64,000 nt of DNA from Prochloron sp965198675 (lineage in GTDB: Bacteria > Cyanobacteriota > Cyanobacteriia > Cyanobacteriales > Prochloraceae): positions 2,852,001 to 2,916,000 of the forward strand of contig OZ240666.1 in the NCBI GenBank assembly GCA_965198675.1. The letters are read 5' to 3'. A model generated the notes under the pieces. The model did no database searches. It had not been told where the DNA came from and worked only from the letters and a program-made list of their open reading frames with translations. Position numbers and translations under genes: made by a program. This document shows positions 26,312-37,200 of the stretch, piece by piece (the stretch's first letter is position 1; the number at the start of each line of letters is the position of its first letter).

Positions 26312-26821
26312 TTATCTACAGCCTAAACTATCTCTAGTTGAGACACCAGTAACCGGGTTGACACCGCCAGCCCTTGCGCACATTAGCTTTACCTGATAGC
26401 GATCCATAAGAGCATTGGTAAAGTCAGCGTTAGTAATAATGGCATCGTAAAAACGAGCGCGAAAGGCAGTTGTATCTGCAAAAATGGCGTCTGTCAAGTT
26501 AGCTTTGTCAAAAGTTGCTTGGTCTATAAAAGCCCCAGTCAAATCAGCTCCACTCAAGTCAGCATTCAAGAGAACTGCTTGAGAGAGGATGGAATTGGCC
26601 AGTTTCGCCCCAATGAAATTTGCCCCTCGCAGCTCGGAAGCAGCAAATACCGCGTACTCTAAATTCTGATGGGAAAAATCTCTATTTTGTAGGTCGCTAA
26701 AACTATAGTCCACTGTTTTTGTCCGCGCTAAAGCAGGACCAGCGTCCCAAAGTACCAACACTACTGCCAATGCGAGAACGAAAATTAATCCCAGGAAACG
26801 CCAAACTAGGGTTTTGAACAT
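26312..26821 (-). CDS. Pentapeptide-repeat protein with N-terminal membrane anchor or signal
   Basis: From ATG 26821 the protein has 169 residues. Residues 1-33 form a signal peptide or anchor (FLGLIFVLALAVVLVLWDAGPALA). Pentapeptide repeats of A(D/N)LXX type follow: DLQNRDFSHQNLEYA, ANFIGAKLANS, ADLSGADLTGA and ANLTDAIFADT. These form a right-handed quadrilateral helix. The C-terminus carries two cysteines (LMCARAGG, SLGCR). It resembles lumenal pentapeptide proteins of cyanobacteria. The start is two bases after the LCP stop, with an AAAGGAA ribosome site inside the LCP 3' end, so the two are translationally linked. Confidence 0.85.
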   Translation of the reverse strand: MFKTLVWRFLGLIFVLALAVVLVLWDAGPALARTKTVDYSFSDLQNRDFSHQNLEYAVFAASELRGANFIGAKLANSILSQAVLLNADLSGADLTGAFIDQATFDKANLTDAIFADTTAFRARFYDAIITNADFTNALMDRYQVKLMCARAGGVNPVTGVSTRDSLGCR

Positions 26822-26823
26822 AA

Positions 26824-28188
26824 TTATTCCTTTAACTCCTCCAAATTCAGCAAATCTTGCCGACGATGCCAATCTTGGCCAACTCGAACTGTCAAATCAG
26901 AATCTAAATCCCCCAGAGACGATATCTCTACTGTACCCAAACCCAAGACTTTTTTCAGCGCCTCAGCTGCTTTTAAGTCCCCGGATTGAACGATAATCTC
27001 CGTCTGGCGAAGTTCCAGGGTAGAATTGTTAGTAAGATAGGCATTATAAAAACCCTTTCCTTGTAAATAGTCCAGAACGACCGCTGCCAATTCCCCTTCC
27101 TCAGTAGTGTTGTGAATCGCAATGCGCAGACGATGAACCGTGGGACGAGGTTTTTCAGAACGCCAAGTTTCAACGCCTGCGAAATAGTCTTTCAGAATGC
27201 GATCCCGTCCATCTCTATTGGGCAGCCAATAGCTATATTTATATTCGTAAGTGCGGCTTTCTCTACCTGGGAGCAGTACCATTTGCAAATCCTTTGCTCT
27301 TTGGAGGAAAGCAAAACCAACCAAGGTGAAGACTTCTTCTCTAGTGAGGTCCGTATCCATATATTGCCGCAGTATTTCAATCGTTCGGGGCAGTTTAGAC
27401 AGCACTGTGGGATGATGGAGACGATGGTACAAGGCTTTCAGCAGTGCTTGTTGCCTCTGTATCCTGCCTAAATCCCCATATTCTTCGTCTCGGAAGCGGA
27501 CAAACTGTTCTGCTTGTTCCCCATTGAGAGTTTGCCACCCCGGTTTTAAATCCACAGTAAAATTCTGGGTTCGATCCCGATAATACATTTGCTGCGGTAC
27601 GAATATCTCAATCCCACCCAGCAAATCCACCAATTCCCTGAAAGCACCAGTAGTTAGGCGCAGGTAGCGGTCAATGGGCAGGTTATTTAAAGTTTGACTC
27701 CCTATTTCTACTGCCAGTTCTGCCCCTCCTTCTAGGTTGGCCCGATTGATTTTAGGTATTTTCAGCTTGGCATTTCTGACTTTGGTATCCCCAGGAATGG
27801 AAAGTACTCGCAGTTGATTCTCAACAGGATCGAAGCGCAAGAGGAGTAGGGTATCGCTGGGACCAGAAAAAACTTCCTTTTCCTCCTTTCCCCCCAGAAC
27901 CGGCTCTATACCCATCACAAGGATATTTACAGGTCTATTGAGAGTAGATTTAAAGTGGCTTCGCCAGCTATTATCAGCTCTGAGAGGAGTATTTTGCACC
28001 CACCCCCAACCCCCTCCCGGGAGGGGGCTAGGGGGTGGTTTGAGTGAGTGAAAAATCTGCCTAAGTATTGGACGATAGACTACTAAGCTGGCGCCGACTG
28101 TAGCGGAAACAATAGCGGTGAAACTAAAAACCATCCCCCAGCATAATCCTCGAACAAAGGGAGACTTGGACTGACGTTTCTTTGGCAT
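26824..28188 (-). CDS. LytR-CpsA-Psr (LCP) family protein with LytR C-terminal domain
   Basis: The likely start is ATG 28188 (MPKKRQSKSPF); the longer frame to 28215 is possible. A basic N-terminus and one membrane helix are followed by the LCP domain: NILVMGIEP, SDTLLLLRFDP, LRVLSIPGDTKV, INRANLEGG and VRFRDEEYGDLGRIQRQQ. These include the Arg/Asp residues that bind the polyprenyl phosphate. A LytR_C domain is at the end (RLRIAIHNTTEEGELAAVVLDYLQGKGF). LCP enzymes attach glycopolymers to cell-wall peptidoglycan. Between the membrane helix and the LCP domain a palindromic repeat is translated as LKPPPSPLPGGGWGWV (27998-28042). Confidence 0.9.
   Translation of the reverse strand: MPKKRQSKSPFVRGLCWGMVFSFTAIVSATVGASLVVYRPILRQIFHSLKPPPSPLPGGGWGWVQNTPLRADNSWRSHFKSTLNRPVNILVMGIEPVLGGKEEKEVFSGPSDTLLLLRFDPVENQLRVLSIPGDTKVRNAKLKIPKINRANLEGGAELAVEIGSQTLNNLPIDRYLRLTTGAFRELVDLLGGIEIFVPQQMYYRDRTQNFTVDLKPGWQTLNGEQAEQFVRFRDEEYGDLGRIQRQQALLKALYHRLHHPTVLSKLPRTIEILRQYMDTDLTREEVFTLVGFAFLQRAKDLQMVLLPGRESRTYEYKYSYWLPNRDGRDRILKDYFAGVETWRSEKPRPTVHRLRIAIHNTTEEGELAAVVLDYLQGKGFYNAYLTNNSTLELRQTEIIVQSGDLKAAEALKKVLGLGTVEISSLGDLDSDLTVRVGQDWHRRQDLLNLEELKE
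27998..28042. repeat. Palindromic GC-rich element inside the LCP gene
   Basis: The core CCCCCTCCCGGGAGGGGG has flanking CCCACCCCCAA / TAGGGGGTGG arms, giving a ~40-bp inverted repeat within coding sequence. Related copies are at 6466-6500, 34988-35037, 35345-35419 and 41980-42112. Confidence 0.85.
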
Positions 28189-28317
28189 GATAACTAACTT
28201 TTTGATAAATAACAATAAAGAAGTTTATATTATATGTATTATAGTAAACTATAAGGTACAGTGGTTCTAGAGCTACAATGATTGGGCGATACCTCTCTCA
28301 TCCTTACGCACTCAAAC

Positions 28318-28422
28318 AGTGACCAGTGACCAGTGACCAGTGACCAGTTACCAGTGACCAGTGACCAGTGACCAGTTACCAGTGACCAGTTACCAGTTAC
28401 CAGTTACCAGTTACCAGTTACC
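28318..28422. repeat. Heptamer array (GACCAGT / TACCAGT, ~15 units)
   Basis: About 15 units alternate between GACCAGT and TACCAGT forms in the non-coding region upstream of the LCP gene. A shorter cluster in inverted orientation follows at 28497-28514. Nothing else is recognised between 28216 and 28561. Confidence 0.9.
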
Positions 28423-28561
28423 AATAAGTGGCTTGCCACCAAATAAGTGGTGGGGGCCTCAAACCCAAGGTTGAGCTGCTACCATGGTACGTGATTACTG
28501 GTCACTGGTAACTGAAAGGTAAAGTTTAACGAAACAAAACAAAACATTATTGTTATTAATT

Positions 28562-28668
28562 TCAATTCCATAATCTTTGAATGGGATAAGCATCAAATTT
28601 GACATCTTTACTAATCACAATAAGAGAGTGATTAATAGCTTGAACAATTAACATTCTCTCAAAGGGAT
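28562..28668 (-). pseudogene. VapC/PIN-domain toxin remnant (C-terminal end)
   Basis: The minus-strand frame reads HRYPFERMLIVQAINHSL, then VISKDVKFDAYPIQRLWN and a stop. This is the typical end of PIN-domain VapC toxins (DPFDRLL.AQ....ISxDxxFDxYxxxRLW). Only ~35 codons remain. It directly follows the DUF2281-like antitoxin frame, so a former TA pair has been deleted internally. Confidence 0.7.
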
Positions 28669-28874
28669 ATCGATGATTTGACGGAAAAGTAAATATGGTC
28701 AAACAAACGTTCCTTTAAAGATACCTGAACGACGTTTTTTTTGACCGAATTTTTCTTTAAGGATATATCCTTGGAGTAGTTTTCCATCAGCTCCTCAGCA
28801 TAGGGTCGAAGTTCTTGTTTGAGAGATTCTGGCATTTGCGTAACTTTTTGCAAAATTTTTGTGTCAATATTCAT
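28659..28874 (-). CDS. DUF2281-like antitoxin (orphan)
   Basis: This 71-residue protein starts NIDTKILQKVTQMPESLKQEL, with YAEELMENYSK following. That is the usual N-terminal signature of DUF2281/VapB-like antitoxins paired with PIN toxins in cyanobacteria. The C-terminal ~30 residues (KERLFDHIYFSVKSSISL) run over the toxin deletion border and may be abnormal. A GAGGAAAAACC stretch serves as ribosome site. With the toxin lost it is probably a relic or orphan antitoxin. Confidence 0.6.
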   Translation of the reverse strand: MNIDTKILQKVTQMPESLKQELRPYAEELMENYSKDISLKKNSVKKNVVQVSLKERLFDHIYFSVKSSISL

Positions 28875-28911
28875 GGTTTTTCCTCTTTTAAACTTTCAAG
28901 ATATATCAATT

Positions 28912-30504
28912 TTATTTGTCATTCCTATGGTGCCATTGGGCGTAGAATAAGAGGATAGTCAGCAATACATAGCTAGCTGACCAGGCAGCACCGGTTCCCC
29001 AACCTAAGTTAAGTACAGTATCCACAGGGGTCCAGCGATAACTGTGAATTAAGCCAAACCAGGCCAAAATGGCAGCAACCAAGGTCCAAAGTCCCGCCTT
29101 CCCGAACTCACGTTCAATAATATGCACAGTCATGGCAGCCAAAATCATCGCTGAGAAAATGAGACCTTGTTCTAGGGCAAATGCCCCAGTAATAAACGTA
29201 TCACTAGCCTCAAAAGCAGGGATTAAATCGGAGCTGAAGGGGAACTCGGTGGTCCCTACCCCCGCCGCTCGTAGTGCATTTTTAGCCACTAAGGCTCCCC
29301 AGCCTGCAATGCCAGGTAAAAGACCAATCACCACAGCAGGAGCATGGTTCGTCGGGGTAGCGGTAAAACTTTGGGTCACGATTACAATCCCGATCCAGAG
29401 GACGATTGCCATACCACTATCAATGGGAATGAAATAGGACAACAGACCAATCATACCGCTGAGGCACAAAAGTCCCATAATGAGACCATTGAGCCAGGAG
29501 TAACCAATTCTAGCTCCCATTTCCTTCCAGCCGGGATGACCAATATAGATAGTAGTGGGAAAGACTGAGCCAAAAATAGCAGCAATGATAGTTCCAATCC
29601 CATTTGCAGCCAGACAGGGAGCTGCTGGAAAGCGATCGCCCGCCGCTTCGGCACTTTCTAGATTTTGCAAACTGCCAATGAGATTAAAGAGTCCCATGGG
29701 TAAAATGACACTAAAGAAACTCACCAGGGTGGTGCGTTCTTGCCACAGACTTCCAACCCAAGGACGAGGAATGTAAAAGTGTACAGGTTCTAGGGCGATG
29801 GCAAATTGTCCCGCATCCCAGGTTAATAAGCCTGTTCCCCAGGCTAGAATGGTTCCCAGTAACACTGCGAGCAAACCCCCGGGAATCCGAAAATTAACCT
29901 TGCCGTAGTAGGTGAGCAAAATAATGCCCAGGGGCAGGATTGCAACCACAGGGTGAGCATAGGTTCGTAGCAGAAAGCCGAGAGAAATGAATGTTAGGGC
30001 AATTCCCCCTAGGGTTGAGAGCAGGGCAGCACGAGGTGTAAACTGACGGAGGCGATCGGCAACCCACGCGAATCCTAACTCTATTAATCCGGAGCCTAAA
30101 CAGGCTACGAGACCTGCTCTCCAGGCAGCCTCAGCAGCTTGTTCTGGTGTGGCTCCTGCCGCCAGTACCTCTAAACGAACGGGGAGCATTACCAGAAAAA
30201 TATAGGCAAATAAACTAACTGTATTGATACCGTAGGGAAGTGCGGTAATGTCGTCTCGATTATCTTTTTGACCCTGGCGATAGGCGAGCCAACTGTAGTA
30301 AAAATTACCCACAATTAAGCTGAGGGCAATACCTGGCAAAATTCGCCCATAGACTAGGGTGGCTGGGAACTGAAGTACACCTTGAGTCAGACTGACGATA
30401 ACCAAGATCTGAATGAGATTATCGAGAGCAAGACCAAAAAAGCCGTCAATGTCGCGACGAACAAACCAACGGGGTGTTACAATAGGCATTTGAGGTTCTT
30501 TCAT
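28912..30504 (-). CDS. NCS2-type (xanthine/uracil permease-like) membrane transporter
   Basis: This 530-residue polytopic membrane protein has about 12-14 hydrophobic helices. It includes ALPYGINTVSLFAYIFLVMLP near the N-terminal third and a PxGxxNxIGSLQNLESAEAAGDRF segment near residue 270. NGIGTIIAAIFGSVFPTTIYIGHPGWK also lies in the region where nucleobase permeases bind substrate. The related AzgA/NCS2 cyanobacterial proteins are predicted purine or nucleobase transporters. The first residues MKEPQMPIVTPRWFVRRDIDGFFGLALDN match the cytoplasmic N-terminus of this subgroup. Substrate not known; no neighbouring purine genes. Confidence 0.75.
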   Translation of the reverse strand: MKEPQMPIVTPRWFVRRDIDGFFGLALDNLIQILVIVSLTQGVLQFPATLVYGRILPGIALSLIVGNFYYSWLAYRQGQKDNRDDITALPYGINTVSLFAYIFLVMLPVRLEVLAAGATPEQAAEAAWRAGLVACLGSGLIELGFAWVADRLRQFTPRAALLSTLGGIALTFISLGFLLRTYAHPVVAILPLGIILLTYYGKVNFRIPGGLLAVLLGTILAWGTGLLTWDAGQFAIALEPVHFYIPRPWVGSLWQERTTLVSFFSVILPMGLFNLIGSLQNLESAEAAGDRFPAAPCLAANGIGTIIAAIFGSVFPTTIYIGHPGWKEMGARIGYSWLNGLIMGLLCLSGMIGLLSYFIPIDSGMAIVLWIGIVIVTQSFTATPTNHAPAVVIGLLPGIAGWGALVAKNALRAAGVGTTEFPFSSDLIPAFEASDTFITGAFALEQGLIFSAMILAAMTVHIIEREFGKAGLWTLVAAILAWFGLIHSYRWTPVDTVLNLGWGTGAAWSASYVLLTILLFYAQWHHRNDK

Positions 30505-30754
30505 CAGGGCTGATCAATAAGGTTTTATAGCAGTTAGCACGCACCATGAGAGTTACCAGTACTAATCACTAGTTATAGCAATCTCCCGAAAGCTTTTTAC
30601 AACAGTCATTGAGTAAATTTCGTGCATAAGTCGGCAGTTAAAACACCCACTGGTCACTCAAGACAACTTAAATCAAGTCTTATTATACAATAAACAATTT
30701 TAAATCCACAGCTCCAGCAATAATTATATTTCAGTTTAGGAGGTATACAAAGTA

Positions 30755-31417
30755 ATGTCAGACATGACTGCTGCACTGGAAAGAATACAAGCAGCTTGTC
30801 CCTGTGGATTAACCACACCGGGTATGAGCGCCGAAGAGATAGAAAAAAAGCTTAGTTTTTTCCCATTCCGACTACCTCGTGAAGCTTATGAGTTCTATCA
30901 ACGGGCAGGTGCGCCTACAGGTCATAGGGATGGAGATCTTTGTGATTTTACATATGATTGTCCATTAGCGAGAATACTAGGAATTGCCGATGATTTTATT
31001 GAGTTTCAATCAATAGAGTTAGCTGAGTTAGAATATCCTCCAGGTATATACCCACCAACATTAGAAGATCGCAAGTTATTTCCTTTCGTTTCTTATAGGG
31101 AACATTGGAAAGACGGTCCTCTATGTATTCAAGGTTCGGAAACCCAGGTTGATACTGCTCCTGTATTTCTACGGGAATATGAATATAGTGAGCTATGGTT
31201 TCCTAATTTAACCAACATGATGTTAGCCATGGCAGAGTGTTTGGAAACCGTTGGCACTGTCTTACCAACTTGCTGTTTCGATATTAATCTCAATCCAGAT
31301 TTTGTTCGCTCCATTGAAGGAACAAATGAATATCGTGATATGGTGCGTCAAAAAGAAGAAGCAGTGACAACGATCGCTAAAAAGTACGGTTCTCCGAAGG
31401 GTGGGATTGTTCTTTAA
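30755..31417 (+). CDS. SMI1/KNR4-like protein
   Basis: This 220-residue soluble protein has a SMI1/KNR4 (SUKH-like) N-terminal pattern: SAEEIEKKLSFFPFRLPREAYEFYQRAGA, then ILGIADDFIEF and LFPFVSYREHWKDGPLCI. An unusually good ribosome site AGGAGG lies 11 bases before ATG 30755. SUKH proteins are often immunity factors for polymorphic toxins, but no toxin gene is next to it, so this role is inference. The group II intron (3' end about 31457) lies immediately downstream in opposite orientation. Confidence 0.65.
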   Translation: MSDMTAALERIQAACPCGLTTPGMSAEEIEKKLSFFPFRLPREAYEFYQRAGAPTGHRDGDLCDFTYDCPLARILGIADDFIEFQSIELAELEYPPGIYPPTLEDRKLFPFVSYREHWKDGPLCIQGSETQVDTAPVFLREYEYSELWFPNLTNMMLAMAECLETVGTVLPTCCFDINLNPDFVRSIEGTNEYRDMVRQKEEAVTTIAKKYGSPKGGIVL

Positions 31418-31456
31418 GGGAGGGGGACACTTCTGGATTTATGACGCACTCGAGAG

Positions 31457-34127
31457 GTTGGGGTTAAGTTCAACCGTCCCTGTGCTTAGAACCGTGCCGT
31501 ATCTACGCTCACACGGCTCCCCGGTTTCATCGCTATTAAGCAGCTTCATCGCACTTGCCATCCTTCACCCGGTTCTTATGAACCTCTTGATGTTGGTGAC
31601 ATTCACGATGCAGAGCAACAAGGTTTCGTGGCTTCCAATTATTATGGTTACCATCGACGTGGTGCAACTCCACGATGTCTTCTGAAAAGAATGACATGTT
31701 ACAATGGGTACAGCGCATCTTTTGTCTAATCATCGCCTTGGCCATCGGTCCGTCATACATTTTCGATTTACGTTTTATCCAATAAACCTTATTCCCGTCA
31801 AACGGGCTTACGTCTCCTTTAACCATGACGTGCGAATTCACCTTCCACTCGACTGGGGGAAAGGCTATTTTTATTTGAGCATCGTTTAGAATCCTTTTCG
31901 CTGCACCTTTAACCTTGGGCGTTTATGATGCATTAGAAGTCTCACTCTTCTTTGACTCTAATTCGGAAGCTTTCCTGTGAGCGATGGAACCAGCCTTTTT
32001 CTTCCTCAACAACTTCTTAATCTCCTTTTCTTTTGTTTTGGCTTTATCCTTCCTTAGCTTCTTCCACAGCCACTGGCTCACAAACCAGAGGCCATGCTTG
32101 CCCATATTGCAGAATCTGTGGTAGTTCCTCCACCCCCTGACCTTCGACCCAATCTCCTCCAGCCGGGACTCGGTGTCTCTCTTCCTCCCTGATTTGTCGG
32201 GTTGTACCAGTGTCTTTCCACGTCTTCTTGACTTTTTCTTTAATGCGCTTATACGAATCCTTGTCCGGTGTAGATTTGAATCTCCCTCTGGAATCAACCC
32301 GAAAGTGCCATCCTAAGAAGTTAAACCCTTCCGTTACTTTCTTCTCCTCAGTCTTAGCTTCATTGATTTGTAAGCCTCTTCGCCCTAACCATTCAACTAT
32401 GTCACGCCGCAACTTCTGGATATCAGCTCCGGGTTTACAAATGAATACGGCGTCGTCAGCATACCTGATACCCCTTATATCTGGCCTGGACCTTTGTTTT
32501 GTCCATTGGTCTGACCCTAGGTTCTCAAATCCATCTAGGGCGATATTTGCTAGTAAGGGTGATATGACCCCGCCTTGCGGCGTGCCTTCCTCACTAGAGG
32601 GGTATTCCCCTTTAACCCCAGCCCTTATAGCCTCTCTTAGAACCCGTTTAGCAACTCCAGGAAGGATTACTCCTCTTAATATCGCTTTGTGCGATATTTT
32701 ATCGAAGCATTGGCTGATATCTGTTTCCAGTACCAGCTTGTCCTTCCCCTTATTATCACTACTCAGATTACAAAAAATTAGCTTTTGAGCATCGTGGGCC
32801 GAACGTCCGGGTCGAAACCCGTAGCTCCTCTCACCCGCAGTAGCCTCATAAGCTGGCTCTGCTGCATATTTCAGCAGACATTGCCACGCTCTATCAGCTA
32901 TCGTTGGGATACCCAGTCCTCTGGTTTTACCGTTGGATTTGGGGATGTTGACTCTCCGAAGCTTCTGATGTTTCCACTTATTCCACTTCCGATGCAACTT
33001 TTGACATAAGTCAAGGCGCTCCTTAGTAGAAAGCGCAGTCTTACCATCCACTCCGTGAGTCTTCCTCCCGGAATTAAGTTGGGTTACCTGACGTACAGCC
33101 AGCGCCGCGGCTGCTCGACTACATAACAGTAGTCTTTGCAAGCGTTTGACCTCGGCTTTCTTGCCATTCTTTTGAGCTTTAAAGATAGCACGCTGCAATT
33201 GAAAGACATGCTGCCGGAATTTCTTCCATGGCATATCTTTCCAGATGTCGTCTGCCTTCTTCCGAACCTTCGACATTGCAAGCAATGCCCCCAGTTCCGT
33301 CGTAAGCATCGCTATAGATAAATAAGAATTCATCTTTCTGATATTTACAGTTTACTTTCTTTTCTAATGAAACCCGGCGGCAATTACGCCGCTTCCTACC
33401 CACATTCTTCCGATAAGGCCGTTGTCATTAAACCTCCGCGCTGGTGTCTGCGAAACTATTGCTAATCTCTCCCAGCGAAGTTGAATGTGTTTCTGCTCGT
33501 TCCGAATGAACTATTGTTTTTACCCAGGAAATTCATCTCTTGACCCACGACCATCTCAGGAGTGTAAGTGTTAAAATTAGACCTTACGAGTATTTTTTCG
33601 GTCTCTCTTCTGCATTTTTATTAAGTTTGTTATGCAGTGTCCAATCTTAGGTCTTTTTTCAGATGATTCACGTTAAGTTATTCCGGTGTTCTCCCCAAAG
33701 CGCGCCTTTACCTCAGTAACCGTACCAAAGCGTCGGTCGCGCCCTGCTTCCAGCTTCACTCCGGGTGACAACCCTCGGTGTGGACAGATAAGGATTAACC
33801 GTACCTACGGTGAGGGACTATTCGACTGATTACTGACCAGTGACTTCACCCTCATAGTTCATTCAGTAGCAGGCTGGGTTATCACTACCTTAGAGTTCCG
33901 GTAATCCTTTCAGACCACCTAATTTCTCTTTAGCTTTCCCTTGCGGGTCCACTAATTCAGGTAGGATTTCTCAGGTTTTCAGCCAGTTTCCCGGTTTAGA
34001 TTTCATCTGAGCTTTTAGCCTTCACGGTTAACCTAAACCTCCCGTTAAACCAAGCCTGCTCAGGCGCGGCGCTCTGCAGGGGTTTATACTCGGCTTACGC
34101 CGCGACTTCACCTAGAACGAGCCGCAC
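31457..34127 (-). mobile_element. Group II intron with degenerate RT/maturase ORF
   Basis: The 5' end GTGCGGCTCGTTCTAGGTG is at 34127. Domain I-III structure spans 33340-34127 and is non-coding. The broken reading frame lies in domain IV. The domain V hairpin at about 31489-31519 (GAGCCGTGT / GGCACGGTTC) is followed by a domain VI stem. The 3' end is placed near 31457 (..CCCCAAC) by analogy with the intron at 24916; this boundary is approximate. It lies in the space between the SMI1-like gene and nrdJ, antisense to the former. The 788 bases without a gene at 33334-34127 are intron RNA. Confidence 0.85.
31536..33333 (-). pseudogene. Intron-encoded reverse transcriptase/maturase/HNH (frameshift and stop)
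   Basis: The first piece (32044-33333) holds RT domains: QRLLLCSRAAAALAVRQVT, GLGIPTIADRAWQ, YGFRPGRSAHDA, the EGTPQGGVISPLLANIAL block and the active-site RYADDAVF. Near 32200 the frame shifts to 31923-32297, which carries the maturase domain X (KVRGWRNYHRFCNMGKH). That frame then meets a single in-frame TAA at 31923. It continues unbroken through KVKGAAKRILNDAQIKIAF into an HNH nuclease (CTHCNMSFFSEDIVELHHVDG, ALHRECHQ). Two lesions make an active intron protein unlikely. Confidence 0.85.
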
Positions 34128-34201
34128 AATTTTTAATTGAATAAGGTGGGCAATGCCCACCCTACGAACTGGTCACTGGTTACTGCTCACTGGTAACTGT
34201 T

Positions 34202-37200
34202 TTAAGGTTTTTGTTCTGGTAACAAGCACTTGTCAGAATCGCAACCCGCAGGACCAGCTTCCAGCCAATCACCAGAATCATAGCGACTCAAGGCACTATG
34301 AAAATCCTCTGTAAGCCGGCGCAACTTCACCTCTTCTATCATATGGACATAAGTCTCCTTGTCAATGGGTTCAAAGGGTAAGCGAGGGAAAGTTTGATGG
34401 TCGTCAAATCGTGCCAGCAGGGCAGCAGATATGTACCCTTCATCGTCTCGGATCGCTTCGTAAATCCTGGTTCCCAAGGCTTCGATTTCATGTTCCCGCA
34501 GCTCAATGGTGGCGCTGCTGTTATGGCGGGTATAGTAGCGCTGGACGTTCATGTAAAAGTCCATTTGAGCGAGGGCAGAAAACTTGCTGATATCGATGGT
34601 ATCAGCTCCGGGAATATTCGCCCAAGATACTTCTGTGGGAATTTCCACCAACCATTCCGTACAGCGTAAGTCAAAGGGATCATTGAGCAGATTCCCTTTT
34701 TCATCCTTATCCGACTGGGAGGGTACTACTTTGTAGCCATAGTCTAGACAAGCAAGGGCGACGGGGTCGTTTTTGCGGAAGGTAATGCGGCGGATAAACC
34801 GTTGAGCTTTGGGGGGGTGCCAGCCGGGAGAAGCCCCAGTGAGTAAGGATTTGGTGTTGTGAGATTTCAACGCTCCTTGCCAGTACCAAGAGTCATTATC
34901 GTCTGTTCCCGCCACAGCAAAATCGTAGCTGTAATCTGGTTCTGTTTCTAATTCAATTGCTACTACTTGATAAGGTTTAAAGACAACCCACCCCCCGTAG
35001 CCCCCCTCCCGGGAGGGGGGTTGGGGGGTGGGTCGCAAGCCACATTTTCGGCTCTGAGCGTTTAAGTAGTCTAAGGCTTCTTTTGATGATTGCATCGGGC
35101 TGAGACATAAATCCCACATATCTTTTTGCCCTTGCAAGTTATTACCTTGACTGTTGTGGAAAATGGAGAAACACAGCCCAACTGCTTCTCCCACCTGTTG
35201 CAAGTTACGGACAAATGCTTCATTTGCGGAATCAATAGAGAGGCTACCTTGCTTCCTCACACATCCGTCGGTATCGATTAAGCCGCAGAAGAAAGATAAA
35301 ATTGTTTCTCGCGATGATTGCCGAATTAGTTGGGGAATACGCCCAACCCACCCCCTTCGCCCCCTCCCGAGTTCCCCTCCTGGGAGGGGGTAGGGGTGGG
35401 TGGGTTGGGGGGTGGGTTTCCCTAAACCATTGAGGTTGAGCCAGTCAAATAATTGCTTACAAGCAAAGACTAACTCACCCCTGCTCATGCCAAGCCTGGC
35501 CTGAGCAGGCGAGTTGTGGTTACGAGAGTCATAGTTGACGGAACCAGTTAAACCAAAGCAGCGCTGGGCGATCGCCTGCAAGCGCTCAACTAGGTCAAAT
35601 TCTTGAGCATTAAATGAAAATCGGATTCGGTACTTATGCTCACTCATGGCTCCGTCACCGAATAGACAACCGAGAAAGTAACCTAGATCGGGATTGAGGG
35701 TTGTAGGTGTCAAAATCTCCTTGCTTAAGACACCACGGCTATGACCGATAAGTTCCTTGCGACAAACGCGGGTATATTGGATTGGATCTGCACTTAGTAA
35801 TAGGGCATCTTCCTGCTTGCGGTATTGCCCTAATGAATAATCGATTTCCATTCCAATTTCGAGTTGGTCGGCTCGTACCCATTTTTCTTCAACGGACAAA
35901 CGATGGTTTTTGGTCATGCGTAATACGCGCCCATTTTTGAGAGTAACCCGTAAGAGGTTTAACGGTTGGTTAGCAATCGCTGTATCTGTTGCAACGCCAT
36001 TGCGCACGCTTAAGTCTAATCCAACTGTTTCCCCACTACCTGGTGCAACCACTTCATCTGCGTATAGCAGCCCTTGGTCAAAGATTCGTAACGCCGTCCG
36101 ATCTAGACATCCTGCCGGCTGGACAGTAGTACAGCGGTTGGGACGTTTTAAGCCGTGGCGATGGCAATAATCCCACAGGACTCCCTCTACTGTCTCTCGC
36201 CAGCGATTTAGGTATGCTTGCTCAGTGTGCTTAAAATCCATTCCTGCTACAGTATCAGGTCGTCCTTCTTCCCACCAGCGCAACCAATCCACACCAAAAG
36301 CATGAACGAAGAAATCGAACAATCCGGTAAAAGATACCCCCACAATTGGGTCTATTTCCCGACTATAACGATAACGTTCTTCAATAAATTTGTGGTTGAG
36401 TAAGCTGGCTACGGCTAAAGCGCCCGCAGTGAAAGCTTCCTCCTGTTCTCGGTAGTTTTTTGGGTCAATTTGGTTGAGGTGGATCTCGGACAAATTGCAC
36501 TGACCCGTGAGTGTACCCCCAAAGACTCCTTTGTGAAACTCTACCTCGTTAAAGCAGAAGGTGTCGTGTTCTCCTTTCAGAGGTTCCACTGAGCGAATAA
36601 TCTGCCACTTACCTTTGAATTTAGGTTCATGACCCCCTGAGGTGTCAACTCTCTGACAGGGAATCGCAGCGCAGTCAGTGATTTGGATGTACCACAAATC
36701 TTTCTGGCGTATCCCAAGATTGGTTGCTGTACCCCCACGGGCAAATAAATTAATTGACGAACGAATGCCGCATTTTAGCAGCAATAAGTAGATGCGATAA
36801 GCGCGATCGTAGCCAGACATATAGAGTCGCACACCACCTGATTTGGTTGCTGCACCGTCAGCGTCGATCAAGCCCGCCACAAAGTGCAAAATGCCTTCCC
36901 GGCTCCACCCTGCAAAATCTTCAAGCAACTGGGCATCTTTTTTTAAATTCCGAACATAGTTGGCATCAAATTGATCCTGAAAACCAGTATAAAGCAAGCA
37001 AGGAGTCTCAGGATTTTCGGCATAGTAGCGCAGTTGCCCAGAAGTACGACCGGCGATAGCTAATTCCTGGTAGCTTTTGGCTCCGTACAATCGCAGTTGC
37101 AATTGCGGTGGCACCCACTTTCTCGAATCTGATTCGGGCTGGAAAGCGCACCAAGACAGTGGTTTACCATTAGACTGACAGATAGCTCCATCACCCACTA

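Noticed and set aside
28318..28422. Possible CRISPR array
   Set aside because: Units are 7 bases with no unique spacers; it is a heptamer tandem repeat.
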